DNA of 64,000 bases. Origin: an uncultured Mycoplasmatota bacterium (GTDB lineage Bacteria; Bacillota_I; Bacilli_A; RF39; UBA660). Positions 7,571 through 15,340 of this stretch are shown piece by piece. The notes below the pieces were generated by a model. That model had not been told where the DNA came from. It did no database searches and saw only the letters and a list, made by a program, of their open reading frames with translations. Location: positions 37,551 through 101,550 of the forward strand of contig URZL01000002.1 of assembly GCA_900552335.1 (NCBI GenBank). Reading direction: 5' to 3'. The translations under genes were made by a program, and so were the position numbers. The first letter of the stretch is position 1, and every line of letters begins with the position of its first letter.

Positions 7571-9730
7571 TTAAAAAGACAACAATATAATCTTGAGAGA
7601 AAAATTCTCTTTTAAGTATCGACCGCCTTTTTCTTTCTTATAAATTACTTGTTTTATTATAGTTGATAATAAAGCGTTTTTTTCTTCTGCGGTCATATCT
7701 TTTGAATATTTACTTATAACATCTTCTAAAATTGGTATAGCTTTCTTTTTACTATATAAATCTTTAGTTCTATCTTTTGACTTAGATAGTTCTGTTTTTT
7801 GATTTAATAATGTTTCTAATTGTTCATTTAAAGTATTAGTTCTTTTAATAAATAAATCTTGAGTATATGCTCCAGTCTCTACTAATTCGCAAGCCTTTTC
7901 TATTTGGCTTTTTATTTTATCTATTTCGTGATCTATTGCTTCTATCATTTCCTTATTAGTACATATTTCTTTTTTTACTGCTTCTTCATAATTATTAACA
8001 TAGTTTTTATATTCACTCATTATTATTTTAAGAGATTTTAATATTTTATCTTCTACAAGTTCTAATTCACTTGATACACACTTACATCTAGGTCTACTAC
8101 ACATTAAAGTATCTGTATGTGGTGGAGTTATGCTTTCTTCTATTGTAGTTATAGCTTTATCAAACTCGTTTGTTTCTATATTCAATAGTTTTTTTAGATC
8201 CTCCCATTTATCAGCGTGTGGTATACAAAATTTCTCGTCGTTAGAACTAAACCAATGATCCACAGAGTTTTTAGAAACGTGTAGAGCTCTAGCTATGTCA
8301 TTAAGACTATAATTTCCTTTATGTTCCCTTAATAATAATCGTAATTTAGGCTTATCTATATCATAAATACGTTTAGCGGTAGGCTTAGCGTCTTTTCTTA
8401 AATAATATGGACGTCTAGTCATATTATTACCACAATAGCCACATACAACCAAACCTAATAAAGGGTTTTTCATTTCTTTATTATCTGGCACTGTTTTAAG
8501 TCTGTTAGATAAAAATTTAGCTTCTATCTGTTGTTTTATATCTTCGCCGAGTATTGCTTCGTGTTTACCTCTAACAAGCGTAAAATCGTCATTATTAGGG
8601 TTTTTCTTAACAATATGTCCATTTACTAGTGTCTTAGTAGTTTTACGTCTGTCCCACGTCAAATAGCCGTATATAGTGTAACCCTGTAATATATTTCTAA
8701 CCATATTAGCGGTCCACTCTTTAGACTTTCTAGGTTTTATTTTAAGATAATTAAGATAGTGTGCTATATTAGTAGCTCTCATATCATTTAATATAATCTT
8801 AATATTTTCTCCTGGTTTAAAAAAGTTATGAGGTATATGTATATTGTTTATATCTATATTATAGCTAGCTGCTATACTTTCCAATGTATCATTTTCTTTT
8901 ATTTTATATGGTAATGATTTACTATTAACTGTTAATCTTATTTCTTGATCTACTTTTAAATCTAAATTACAAGTGATTATATCTTTCTTATGTGTTCCAA
9001 ACAATTTAGCTATATCTGATATAATCTCGTTTTCTTTAACAGTGTAAGTAGTATTTAGTCCGTTTAAGAATAAATCAGCTAATAATTTTACTACTTTAGA
9101 CTCTGACTCATTTTCTACTAAAACATAACCTTTCTCGTTAGGTATTTTCTGTTTATTATAACCGTATGGCAATACAGAACCAACGTATTTACCGTCTTTA
9201 ACACTTCTTAATCTACCACGAGCTAATATACGTTTAGTATATTTTAAATATTTTCTAGCTTGATATAAACCGTCTTCAAAATAAGATAAATCGTCCTCGT
9301 TATCTAAATTATATATTTTCATAGGAGTTATTATCTTTGTGTTGGAATATTGAAAAGCTTGAGCTATTATTCCCTGGTCCATAGTATTACCACGAGCTAG
9401 ACGTTCTATTTCAATACATACAACTCCTTTTACACGATCTTCTTCTATTAAAGATAATACTTCTTGAATTATTGGACGATCTTCGATAGTATCTCCAGAC
9501 GCTACCTCTCTATAAATATTATGCTCTGGTATTGGCTTACCGAAAATACTTACAATAAAGTCTTGTAATTCTTTTTCGTGTCTTTGTAAAGTCTTTTCTA
9601 TAGACTCGTCTTTATAATAGTCCATATCTTTACGTGATTTTCTTAAATATATTATAAACATATCTAGTATCTCGTCGACAGTAAGGTCCCTAGATACGTT
9701 CATTATTTGTAAAAATGTATCTAAATTCAT
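7571..9730 (-). CDS. Large serine recombinase with LysM-like and HTH insertions
   Basis: Serine integrase (719 aa) expected to catalyse attP x attB integration and excision. Catalytic Ser32 lies in YLRKSR and the resolvase domain continues to EIERLARGN. The recombinase domain follows, with the zinc-ribbon Cys at CGYC (about 430-433) and partners near MCSRPRCKC (about 544-551), and a C-terminal coiled coil (about 575-670). Two segments, about 229-267 and 275-313, look like LysM repeats (TYTVKENE..ISDIAKLFGT; YKIKENDTLESIAASYNI). A predicted HTH (NYSLNDIARALHVSKNSVDHWF, about 474-495) interrupts the zinc ribbon. The gene stops 2 bp from the attP arm. Confidence 0.88.
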   Translation of the reverse strand: MNLDTFLQIMNVSRDLTVDEILDMFIIYLRKSRKDMDYYKDESIEKTLQRHEKELQDFIVSIFGKPIPEHNIYREVASGDTIEDRPIIQEVLSLIEEDRVKGVVCIEIERLARGNTMDQGIIAQAFQYSNTKIITPMKIYNLDNEDDLSYFEDGLYQARKYLKYTKRILARGRLRSVKDGKYVGSVLPYGYNKQKIPNEKGYVLVENESESKVVKLLADLFLNGLNTTYTVKENEIISDIAKLFGTHKKDIITCNLDLKVDQEIRLTVNSKSLPYKIKENDTLESIAASYNIDINNIHIPHNFFKPGENIKIILNDMRATNIAHYLNYLKIKPRKSKEWTANMVRNILQGYTIYGYLTWDRRKTTKTLVNGHIVKKNPNNDDFTLVRGKHEAILGEDIKQQIEAKFLSNRLKTVPDNKEMKNPLLGLVVCGYCGNNMTRRPYYLRKDAKPTAKRIYDIDKPKLRLLLREHKGNYSLNDIARALHVSKNSVDHWFSSNDEKFCIPHADKWEDLKKLLNIETNEFDKAITTIEESITPPHTDTLMCSRPRCKCVSSELELVEDKILKSLKIIMSEYKNYVNNYEEAVKKEICTNKEMIEAIDHEIDKIKSQIEKACELVETGAYTQDLFIKRTNTLNEQLETLLNQKTELSKSKDRTKDLYSKKKAIPILEDVISKYSKDMTAEEKNALLSTIIKQVIYKKEKGGRYLKENFSLKIILLSF

Positions 9731-9760
9731 TATAGCACTTTCTTTCTTTATAATTTTATG

Positions 9761-9794
9761 CTATAATCGTATAGAAAAGCCTATACAATTATAG
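9761..9794. promoter_or_regulatory. Paired palindromes upstream of the recombinase
   Basis: CTATAATCGTATAG (9761-9774) and CTATACAATTATAG (9781-9794) are each CTATA-N4-TATAG palindromes and together form a 14-bp inverted repeat with one mismatch. Centres are 20 bp apart, about two helical turns. They lie 31 bp before the recombinase start and are a likely operator pair. Confidence 0.5.
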
Positions 9795-9850
9795 TTGGTT
9801 GTTTCTTCTATTTTGTTTTAAGTGTGATAGCTTTTAGGGTTTTTCATTTC

Positions 9851-9886
9851 AACGCTTCGTGTTCGCGCACGAGGCGTCTTTTTTTT
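9851..9886 (+). terminator. Rho-independent terminator, plus strand, no obvious gene upstream
   Basis: ACGCTTCGTG pairs with CACGAGGCGT around a six-base loop and is followed by a T run. The only plus-strand DNA upstream is the recombinase control region, so it may end a short leader transcript. Confidence 0.65.
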
Positions 9887-10008
9887 ATGCTTTTTTACCT
9901 TTCGAGCAAGAAAACGTACATTTCGAGCAATGTTAATCACAATTAACGGTAAAAAATGGTAAAATGTTGTATTAAAATTTATAATATACCCCTAAGGAGG
10001 GGGTTAGT

Positions 10009-10101
10009 ATGAAAACTAAATATGATGTGTTATATGAAAAACTGCTTAATGATCATATTAACATCAGTTTATTTATTAAACTACTTGAGTATATCAAATA
10101 A
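10009..10101 (+). CDS. Tiny 30-aa phage protein
   Basis: A 30-codon frame (MKTKYDVLYEKLLNDHIN...) preceded by a very strong ribosome site, AAGGAGGGGG, eight bases before ATG. A terminator hairpin overlaps its stop codon, so it is a complete one-gene unit beside the recombinase. I do not recognise it. Position makes it a candidate small regulator, for example a recombination directionality factor, but nothing in the sequence proves this. Confidence 0.5.
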   Translation: MKTKYDVLYEKLLNDHINISLFIKLLEYIK

Positions 10102-10115
10102 GATATACTCTTTTT
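10087..10115 (+). terminator. Terminator of the 30-aa gene
   Basis: Perfect 9-bp stem GAGTATATC / GATATACTC with a six-base loop, then TTTTT. Confidence 0.75.
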
Positions 10116-10467
10116 ATTTGTCCTCTTTATCAATTATAAATTCTTTGTTTTTTTCTATAAATTTCATAAGCTTATCAAAATTTTCTTCTGATAAATCTTC
10201 GCCGTCAAAAAGATTATTTTCTTTTAAAGCGTCTTTCAATTTACTTTTGATATTTTTGGTAGCTTTTTTTTCTTCCCAGTCAAGCATATAGTTAGCGTCT
10301 ACTCCTAATACTTTACATAAAAGCATTATGCTATCTGCGTCTGGTTTATGATTTCCACTTTCCCAGTCGCTAATAGTGTTATGAGATACGCCTAATTGCT
10401 TGGCAAGCTCTTTTTGTGTCATATTTTTATTTTTTCTTGAGTTCCTTATATTATCACATAAAGCCAT
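10114..10467 (-). CDS. CI-like phage repressor (117 aa)
   Basis: XRE-family repressor with an N-terminal HTH (residues 1-60: NIRNSRKNKNMTQKELAKQLGVSHNTISDWESGNHKPDADSIMLLCKVLGVDANYML) and a charged C-terminal tail. There is no peptidase or RecA-cleavage domain, so derepression would not follow the LexA/CI self-cleavage route. Start ATG 10467 is set by an AGGAGGTAAC site. It diverges from the Cro-like gene across three matching operators. Confidence 0.85.
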   Translation of the reverse strand: MALCDNIRNSRKNKNMTQKELAKQLGVSHNTISDWESGNHKPDADSIMLLCKVLGVDANYMLDWEEKKATKNIKSKLKDALKENNLFDGEDLSEENFDKLMKFIEKNKEFIIDKEDK

Positions 10468-10528
10468 ATTAGTTACCTCCATTTCATTAAAATTTTATCA
10501 CAAAAAATATGTATAGTAAATAAATAAT

Positions 10529-10615
10529 TTCGAAAAAATCGAAAAAATTAGCGTTTTTGTATTGACATTTCGATAATACCGAATTACAATGTATATAGAG
10601 TTCGACAATATCGAA
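10529..10615. promoter_or_regulatory. Three 15-bp operators of the lysogeny switch
   Basis: TTCGAAAAAATCGAA (10529-10543), TTCGATAATACCGAA (10569-10583) and TTCGACAATATCGAA (10601-10615) share dyad-symmetric TTCGA..TCGAA ends. The middle one lies between the -35 and -10 of the early promoter. They are the evident binding sites of the divergent repressor and/or Cro-like protein. Confidence 0.8.
10562..10590 (+). promoter_or_regulatory. Early (rightward) phage promoter
   Basis: TTGACA at 10562-10567, a 17-bp spacer and TACAAT at 10585-10590. An operator fills the spacer, so repressor binding would occlude RNA polymerase. Confidence 0.85.
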
Positions 10616-10636
10616 GTCTTGGAAGGAGGAAATTAA

Positions 10637-10894
10637 ATGTCAAACCCTAAATCACTAGAAGTAGGAAAAAAGATAAAGTTACTTTTGGTAGAACATAATA
10701 TCAACCAAAATCAAGTAGCAAGATACCTAAATGTTAGTGATTCTTTATTTTCTGATAAGTTAAATGGAAAAGTAAAGATTACTGTAGACGAATTTTACGA
10801 TATTATTACTTATCTAAATGAAGAATTTAACATTACTGTAGACGCTAATTACTTTATGCCACAAACACCAAACGAAACATCAGACACTAACTAA
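10637..10894 (+). CDS. Cro-like HTH protein (85 aa)
   Basis: First gene of the early operon, with GGAAGGAGG upstream. Helix-turn-helix at about residues 20-50 (INQNQVARYLNVSDSLFSDKLNGKVKITVDEFYDII). By position and size it is the Cro or antirepressor-type partner of the divergent repressor, probably binding the same operators. Confidence 0.7.
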   Translation: MSNPKSLEVGKKIKLLLVEHNINQNQVARYLNVSDSLFSDKLNGKVKITVDEFYDIITYLNEEFNITVDANYFMPQTPNETSDTN

Positions 10895-10918
10895 CATAAA
10901 ATTTAATGAGGTGTTGAA

Positions 10919-11161
10919 ATGGAAAAAAACGAAAGCTATCACACAATAAAAAACTTAACACTAGGTCAAACAGAAATTGAGATATGTATAGAGAGTATTC
11001 CAACAATAGAAGAAAAAAGAAATCATTTAATAAAAATATATGACGTCGTAAATGATATAGCTAGAAAAGCTGAAAAACGCGGCGTTGATACTTCTAAATG
11101 GTTTTATACAGAAAAACAATTAAAGCTCTTAAAACAAGATCCAATAAATGAATTTATCTAG
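10919..11161 (+). CDS. Phage early protein, unknown (80 aa)
   Basis: Soluble, mixed-charge protein with a predicted helical middle (EEKRNHLIKIYDVVNDIARKAEKRGVD) and a C-terminal WFYTEKQLKLLKQDP segment. It follows the Cro-like gene by 24 bp with a GAGGTG ribosome site. No family recognised. Confidence 0.6.
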   Translation: MEKNESYHTIKNLTLGQTEIEICIESIPTIEEKRNHLIKIYDVVNDIARKAEKRGVDTSKWFYTEKQLKLLKQDPINEFI

Positions 11162-11195
11162 TAAATCAATTTAAAAAAACAAAGGAGAAACAATT

Positions 11196-11393
11196 ATGAA
11201 AAAAAAATACAGGCTTAAAAAATGGGTAAAAGTAACCCTAAATATATTATGCGCAATAAGCGTATTTATAATACTTGCTTTATTAGTGAAGAAAGGAGTT
11301 AATGACTTTGAAGATTTGGCTAAGCAATGTGATAAGGAATATGGCTATACTTGTACTTATTACGATATTAGACAATACTCTTTAGGTAAATAA
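11196..11393 (+). CDS. Small single-pass membrane protein (65 aa)
   Basis: A Lys-rich N-terminus (MKKKYRLKKWVK) precedes one hydrophobic helix (about residues 14-30), then an extracytoplasmic tail with two cysteines (QCDKEYGYTCTYYD). A clear AAAGGAGAAAC site precedes ATG. Function unknown; it sits in the early operon. Confidence 0.55.
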   Translation: MKKKYRLKKWVKVTLNILCAISVFIILALLVKKGVNDFEDLAKQCDKEYGYTCTYYDIRQYSLGK

Positions 11394-11397
11394 ATTA

Positions 11398-11508
11398 TGT
11401 ATGTTAAAGAAAATAAAAAAAGATTTATGAATTGGATCAGAACTCATAAATCAAGTTGTAAACTTTCTTATAATTTACTCTCTAATTGTACCATAATTTG
11501 GGGGTAAA
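11398..11508 (+). CDS. Possible 36-aa open frame
   Basis: MYVKENKKRFMNWIRTH... is open to a stop at 11508 but has no convincing ribosome site. It may only be spacer DNA between the membrane protein gene and the next early gene. Confidence 0.2.
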
Positions 11509-11538
11509 AGTCAAAAAATGGACGATTGGAGGTAAAAC

Positions 11539-12207
11539 ATGAAAGATAGTTATATAATGCACTGCGATTACGGAAATCATTTTGAATTATTAACAGACGC
11601 TGAATTAGGTCGGCTTATAAGAGATGTAAATAACTATGTTAAAAATGGTGTTTTGCCTCAATATACAAAAGAGGATCGTGTTCTAAATATGGCCTTTAGT
11701 TTTATGAAAACTAACATTGATATAGAAACAGAAAAATATATAAAAAAATGTGAAAAAAATCGAGAAAATGGCCGTCGTGGTGGTCGACCTAGAAACCCAG
11801 AAAAACCGAACGGTTTTGAAGAAAACCCACAAGAAACGAAAAAAGCCGATACTGATACTGAAACTGATACTGATACTGAAACTGATACTGATACTGAAAC
11901 TGATACTGAAACAAACATAAAAAAAAGTGTGTGTGATAAAAGCGCACGCGCAAAAGAATTTTATTGTCATTTAGGAAGTGATTATAAATCGGAGTCATGT
12001 TTCTACTGCATGAAAAAACAGATATGTCCTAATAAGGAGTCTACGGAGTTTAGATTAAACCACCGAAACGAAACTTTCGACGAGTGGAATAAAAGACACG
12101 AAGATTATCGGGAACAACTTATTGAGGACTTAAAGTCCAGGGGGAAGGATCCAGATATAGAGCTTATCGACTATGACTGGTTAAATGAAGATAATGATAT
12201 AGATTAG
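11539..12207 (+). CDS. DUF6291-like early protein with a Thr-Asp/Thr-Glu repeat
   Basis: The N-terminal 80 residues (YIMHCDYGNHFELLTDAELGRLIRDVNNYVKNGVLP...NMAFSFMKTNIDIETEKYIKKCEKNRENGRRGGRPRN) match a phage family usually found next to replication-initiation genes, ending in a basic GRRGGRP stretch. A low-complexity linker of alternating TD and TE dipeptides (about residues 104-130) comes from a 6-bp tandem DNA repeat. The C-terminus contains four cysteines (CHLG...CFYCMKKQIC) that may bind zinc. A role in replication is suggested only by context. Confidence 0.6.
   Translation: MKDSYIMHCDYGNHFELLTDAELGRLIRDVNNYVKNGVLPQYTKEDRVLNMAFSFMKTNIDIETEKYIKKCEKNRENGRRGGRPRNPEKPNGFEENPQETKKADTDTETDTDTETDTDTETDTETNIKKSVCDKSARAKEFYCHLGSDYKSESCFYCMKKQICPNKESTEFRLNHRNETFDEWNKRHEDYREQLIEDLKSRGKDPDIELIDYDWLNEDNDID
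11847..11912. repeat. Low-complexity GATACT/GAAACT tandem repeat
   Basis: About ten 6-bp units alternating GATACT and GAAACT inside the 11539 gene. Units are a multiple of three, so slippage changes linker length without shifting frame. Confidence 0.8.
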
Positions 12208-12227
12208 AAAATGGAGGAATAATTATT

Positions 12228-12503
12228 ATGAAAAATACTATAACAAAACAAGATATAGATAACATTTTAAAAGATACACTAATTAAAGTTGAACAATACG
12301 GAGATAAAACAACCGTTTTAAAAGCTACATTGCCTAATGACTTTGTAATTGTTGAGAGTTCTAGCTGCGTAGATCCTGCAAACTTCGATATGAAAATTGG
12401 AGAAGAAATATGTATGGACAAGCTAGTTAATAAAATTTGGGAACTTGAAGGCTATAAACTTCAATGTCAAACTAAGGAGGTAGCAGAAAATGGAAATAAC
12501 TAG
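12228..12503 (+). CDS. Phage early protein, unknown (91 aa)
   Basis: Acidic small protein with a beta-rich middle (TVLKATLPNDFVIVESSSCVDPANFDMKIGEEICMDKLVNKIWELEGYKL). This resembles a small family of Gram-positive phage proteins annotated only as hypothetical. It overlaps spoVG by 14 bp, so the two are probably translated together. Confidence 0.55.
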   Translation: MKNTITKQDIDNILKDTLIKVEQYGDKTTVLKATLPNDFVIVESSSCVDPANFDMKIGEEICMDKLVNKIWELEGYKLQCQTKEVAENGNN

Positions 12504-12744
12504 CGTTAAAGTAAAAAAAATAAATGAAGAAAACTCTCGTTTAGTTGGAGCTGCTTCTGTAGTTGTTGATAAAGAATTTATTATCAAAGATATAAAAATT
12601 ATTAAAGGAGACGACCGTCTATTCCTGGCTATGCCTAGTCAAAAAATGCCAGACGGCTCATACGCAGATTTAGCACACCCTCTTAATGTTGAGTGTCGCA
12701 AAAAATTTGAAGATATTATTTTAGCAGAATATGATAAGTGCTAA
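12490..12744 (+). CDS. spoVG: Phage-encoded SpoVG-family protein
   Basis: SpoVG is a small nucleic-acid-binding regulator with effects on sporulation septation and many other genes in Bacilli. The diagnostic motifs are here: DKEFIIKDIKIIKGDDRLFLAMPSQK, then MPDGSYADLAHPLN, and the C-terminal helix FEDIILAEYDK. 84 aa is close to the usual length. An AAGGAGG site within the upstream gene sets the start. A phage copy in an element that interrupts a sporulation gene is suggestive, but SpoVG-like genes are common in Gram-positive phages. Confidence 0.88.
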   Translation: MEITSVKVKKINEENSRLVGAASVVVDKEFIIKDIKIIKGDDRLFLAMPSQKMPDGSYADLAHPLNVECRKKFEDIILAEYDKC

Positions 12745-13276
12745 TGAATTATGGAAGTCAATAGAATATGATACTCGTTATCAAGTATCAAACTATGGAC
12801 GTTTTAGAAAGAAAAACCCTAAAAATGGTTATAGATATTTAAAACCTTTTAGAAAACATAATCTATTTTTAGTAAAGATTAAAGATAAAGATTTTAACTG
12901 TGCTCGATTAGTCGCTAATGCTTTTATTAAGCAATTAGCTTCTAATGATAGAGTCTATCATAAAAATAAAATAGAATTTGATAATTACTATAAAAATTTA
13001 GAAGTTATATCTTTAAAAGAGCTTGGTAAACGAACTGGCTATATATCAAAATCTAAACGAGTTGTAGAAGTTAAAAACGGCGAGATTATAAGAGACTGGC
13101 CTTCAAGTAGAAAAGCCGCTAAAGACTTATATATTTCTTATCAGACCGTTTCCGACTACTGCAATAATAAGGTAGAAAGCCCTATGTTTAATCTTATGTG
13201 GGAAGACGATTATTTTGACGAAGTATTAGAGCCGTTTAAATGGGAACATAAAAAAAGAAAGGAAAAAAAGAAATGA
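12731..13276 (+). CDS. NUMOD4/HNH homing-type endonuclease, probably weak nuclease core
   Basis: Begins with a NUMOD4 motif (ELWKSIEYDTRYQVSNYGRFRKK). An HNH-like stretch follows (RLVANAFIKQL...VYHKNKIEFDNYYKNLEVIS) in which the usual VNHIDG..N...NL pattern has drifted to VYHKNKIEFDN, then a NUMOD1-type DNA-binding repeat (RVVEVKNGEIIRDWPSSRKAAKDLYISYQTVSDYCN). Free-standing homing endonucleases like this move between phage genomes. It overlaps spoVG by 14 bp. Confidence 0.75.
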   Translation: MISANELWKSIEYDTRYQVSNYGRFRKKNPKNGYRYLKPFRKHNLFLVKIKDKDFNCARLVANAFIKQLASNDRVYHKNKIEFDNYYKNLEVISLKELGKRTGYISKSKRVVEVKNGEIIRDWPSSRKAAKDLYISYQTVSDYCNNKVESPMFNLMWEDDYFDEVLEPFKWEHKKRKEKKK

Positions 13277-13635
13277 AAACTAAAATCAAAAACACAATAA
13301 AAGACATCATTGATTATACGCTAACAAATGAATTTAAAGCTTTAGTAATGATTATGTTATTTATGTTCTTATGTGTTTCCCTATTCTGGGGTGCTATATG
13401 TACAGTAATGACTAATGACATTACAGAAGTAGCTACAGAGCAAAAAGAAGAAAATATAAAACTTCAAGCAGAATATGACAAGTTATCTCAAGAGTACGCT
13501 CGTATGAAAATGGCTTATGAGGAAACTTACGAACTATTTACTACTTGTCAAGAGTCTACATCTTGGTATGAACAATTTTATTATGACAATGTAGATCCAA
13601 CAACTGGAGAAATTGAGGGGGAATATTATGAGTAG
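13273..13635 (+). CDS. Single-pass membrane coiled-coil protein (120 aa)
   Basis: One membrane helix (about residues 24-44), then a coiled coil (TEQKEENIKLQAEYDKLSQEYARMK). Overlaps the gene before by 4 bp and the next by 8 bp, indicating translational coupling. Function unknown; many Gram-positive phages have such proteins in the early region. Confidence 0.55.
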   Translation: MKTKIKNTIKDIIDYTLTNEFKALVMIMLFMFLCVSLFWGAICTVMTNDITEVATEQKEENIKLQAEYDKLSQEYARMKMAYEETYELFTTCQESTSWYEQFYYDNVDPTTGEIEGEYYE

Positions 13636-13969
13636 TATTATTTGTTTATTATTAGGTTTAATATTAGGCTCTGGTTTATGTTATCTTGCCTTTAATCAAG
13701 TATTAACTTCTAAAGACGATATTATAGACGATTATAAAAAAGGTATAGAAATACATAATCAAAGAGAATTAAAACTTATATATATAAATCAGTCTACTAA
13801 AGACTATGTAAAACAACAACAAGATATTCTTAAAACTGTACCTATTAAGGTAAAAGAAATTACAGACGAAGCTAGTTTACAAGCTGGTAGATATATGGCT
13901 TTAAAAGATATAGAAAAAACTATTATTCAATTAGAAAAGAACTCCGAAAGCTTAGTAAATAAAAAATAA
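13628..13969 (+). CDS. Membrane-anchored coiled-coil protein (113 aa)
   Basis: The ATG at 13628 (MSSIICLLL) with GAGGGGG upstream is preferred to an in-frame upstream codon. An N-terminal hydrophobic helix is followed by a long helical region (DYKKGIEIHNQRELK...KDIEKTIIQLEKNSESL). No family recognised. It forms a coupled pair with the preceding membrane protein. Confidence 0.55.
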   Translation: MSSIICLLLGLILGSGLCYLAFNQVLTSKDDIIDDYKKGIEIHNQRELKLIYINQSTKDYVKQQQDILKTVPIKVKEITDEASLQAGRYMALKDIEKTIIQLEKNSESLVNKK

Positions 13970-13980
13970 GGAGTGATGTT

Positions 13981-14610
13981 ATGCCTAGAGTGTTTAGAAA
14001 CAAGTTCGGTCGTAAAACTGTTAGACCTTTCAAAAAGCAAGATCTAAATAGTATGATCGTAATTTGTAAGAAAAATAAAAACGCAGCCGAAGAAGAAGAA
14101 AACAAAGAACAAGTTTATTTATGGGATCGTAACTATATGATACTACACCTAGGTAGAAATCTAGCTTTTCGTATAGAGGATCTATTACAGTTGAAAACTG
14201 ATAATTTTAAAAATGGAGGTATTTATACAAGAGAGTTCAAAACTGGTAAAGAACAAGCTTTTGAACTCCACCCTTCATTGAGAAAAGATTTAGAAGATTA
14301 TATAAATAGAAATAAGCTTGTTGAAGGAGAATATTTATTTAAAAGTCGTAAAGGTACTAATATACCTATTACACGTCAAAGAGCTTGGCAGATTATTAAA
14401 GAATTATCAGACGAAGTTAAAGTATCTTATGTTGTAGGCTGCCACTCCTTACGTAAGTATTTTGCTAGAGAGTATTACGAACAGACTGGAGATTTAATCG
14501 GTTTAAAAGAAATGTTAAATCACTCTAGCGAAACAGTAACATTAAGGTATATATGCTGGGAAGAAGACGACAAAAACATCAAGCGAAAGAACTTTTATTT
14601 AGGAGGTTAA
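13981..14610 (+). CDS. Small tyrosine recombinase, catalytic domain only
   Basis: All six catalytic positions of a tyrosine recombinase are visible: Arg in LAFRIEDLLQL, Lys in FKTGKE, His-x-x-Arg in HSLRKYF, His in LNHSS, and Tyr in TLRYI. At 209 aa it lacks the usual N-terminal SAM-like core-binding domain. The prophage already has a serine integrase at its end, so this enzyme probably has another job such as genome dimer resolution or inversion. An AAGGAGTGATGTT site precedes ATG. Confidence 0.85.
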   Translation: MPRVFRNKFGRKTVRPFKKQDLNSMIVICKKNKNAAEEEENKEQVYLWDRNYMILHLGRNLAFRIEDLLQLKTDNFKNGGIYTREFKTGKEQAFELHPSLRKDLEDYINRNKLVEGEYLFKSRKGTNIPITRQRAWQIIKELSDEVKVSYVVGCHSLRKYFAREYYEQTGDLIGLKEMLNHSSETVTLRYICWEEDDKNIKRKNFYLGG

Positions 14611-14612
14611 TT

Positions 14613-15158
14613 ATGCAAGTAGTTAATTTTAATCAAAAACAATGGCGTCAAGATTTTGCCGCATACGTTAAAGATAAATTGGACTGGTCCTCCGCTAGAG
14701 TAACAAAACCAGAAGTTATCAAAAAAGGTTATTATGATAATTCTTTGGGAGAACGCCTTTCCTCATTAAAAGAATTTAGAGTTATTAACGGAACTGGTGG
14801 CGAAGTTAGAATACAATACTATCACAACAATATTGTTGGCGAAGACGGTATGACTTATACTGATCGTGATTTTGAACTAGTTTACAATTATTTAAAAGAA
14901 GCAGAAAAAGAGCCATTATGGTTATTGATGAGTGATTTCTTTTATAAAAATAAATGCAACTCTGGTTTAATAAGTGAAGATAAAGACTACTACGCTTTTA
15001 GAAAAAGGAAAAAACTTTATAGAGTCTATAGAAAAGACAACGATAAATTTAAGTTAGAAATTGAAGAAGTACATTTATTTGAGTATGTAGATTTAAAAGT
15101 AATAGATAACTTAAATAGTATTGAAGAAGTAGAAAATACAATATTACAGTATTTTTAA
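14613..15158 (+). CDS. Phage protein with FNQKQWRQDF motif (181 aa)
   Basis: Start ATG 14613 follows GGAGG directly after the recombinase stop. The N-terminus (VNFNQKQWRQDFAAYVKDKLDW) is almost repeated in the protein at 16361, so the two are paralogues sharing a domain. The middle is beta-rich (GTGGEVRIQYYHNNIVGEDGMTYTDRDFELVYNYLK), and a C-terminal extension is unique to this copy. No family recognised. Confidence 0.6.
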   Translation: MQVVNFNQKQWRQDFAAYVKDKLDWSSARVTKPEVIKKGYYDNSLGERLSSLKEFRVINGTGGEVRIQYYHNNIVGEDGMTYTDRDFELVYNYLKEAEKEPLWLLMSDFFYKNKCNSGLISEDKDYYAFRKRKKLYRVYRKDNDKFKLEIEEVHLFEYVDLKVIDNLNSIEEVENTILQYF

Positions 15159-15340
15159 AAAACTAATAACAATTTTACATAATGAAAATATGTAAATTGA
15201 TATAAAAAATAACACTTTCCTGATGTCGGGAAAATGCTTATAAAATCTGGGTAAAACTACTCTTTTATAGGGTGGCTAGTGAATTTAACAGAATTATGTC
15301 ATTTTGTAAAATTCAATATATAGGAAATGAGGTGCTAGAA

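Noticed and set aside
10022-10291. Plus-strand hydrophobic 89-aa frame opposite the repressor
   Set aside because: Antisense to the clear XRE repressor; composition is a shadow effect.
11658-11998. Three overlapping minus-strand frames rich in Ser-Val or Phe-Ser repeats
   Set aside because: They are shadows of the TD/TE tandem repeat in the 11539 gene and have no ribosome sites.
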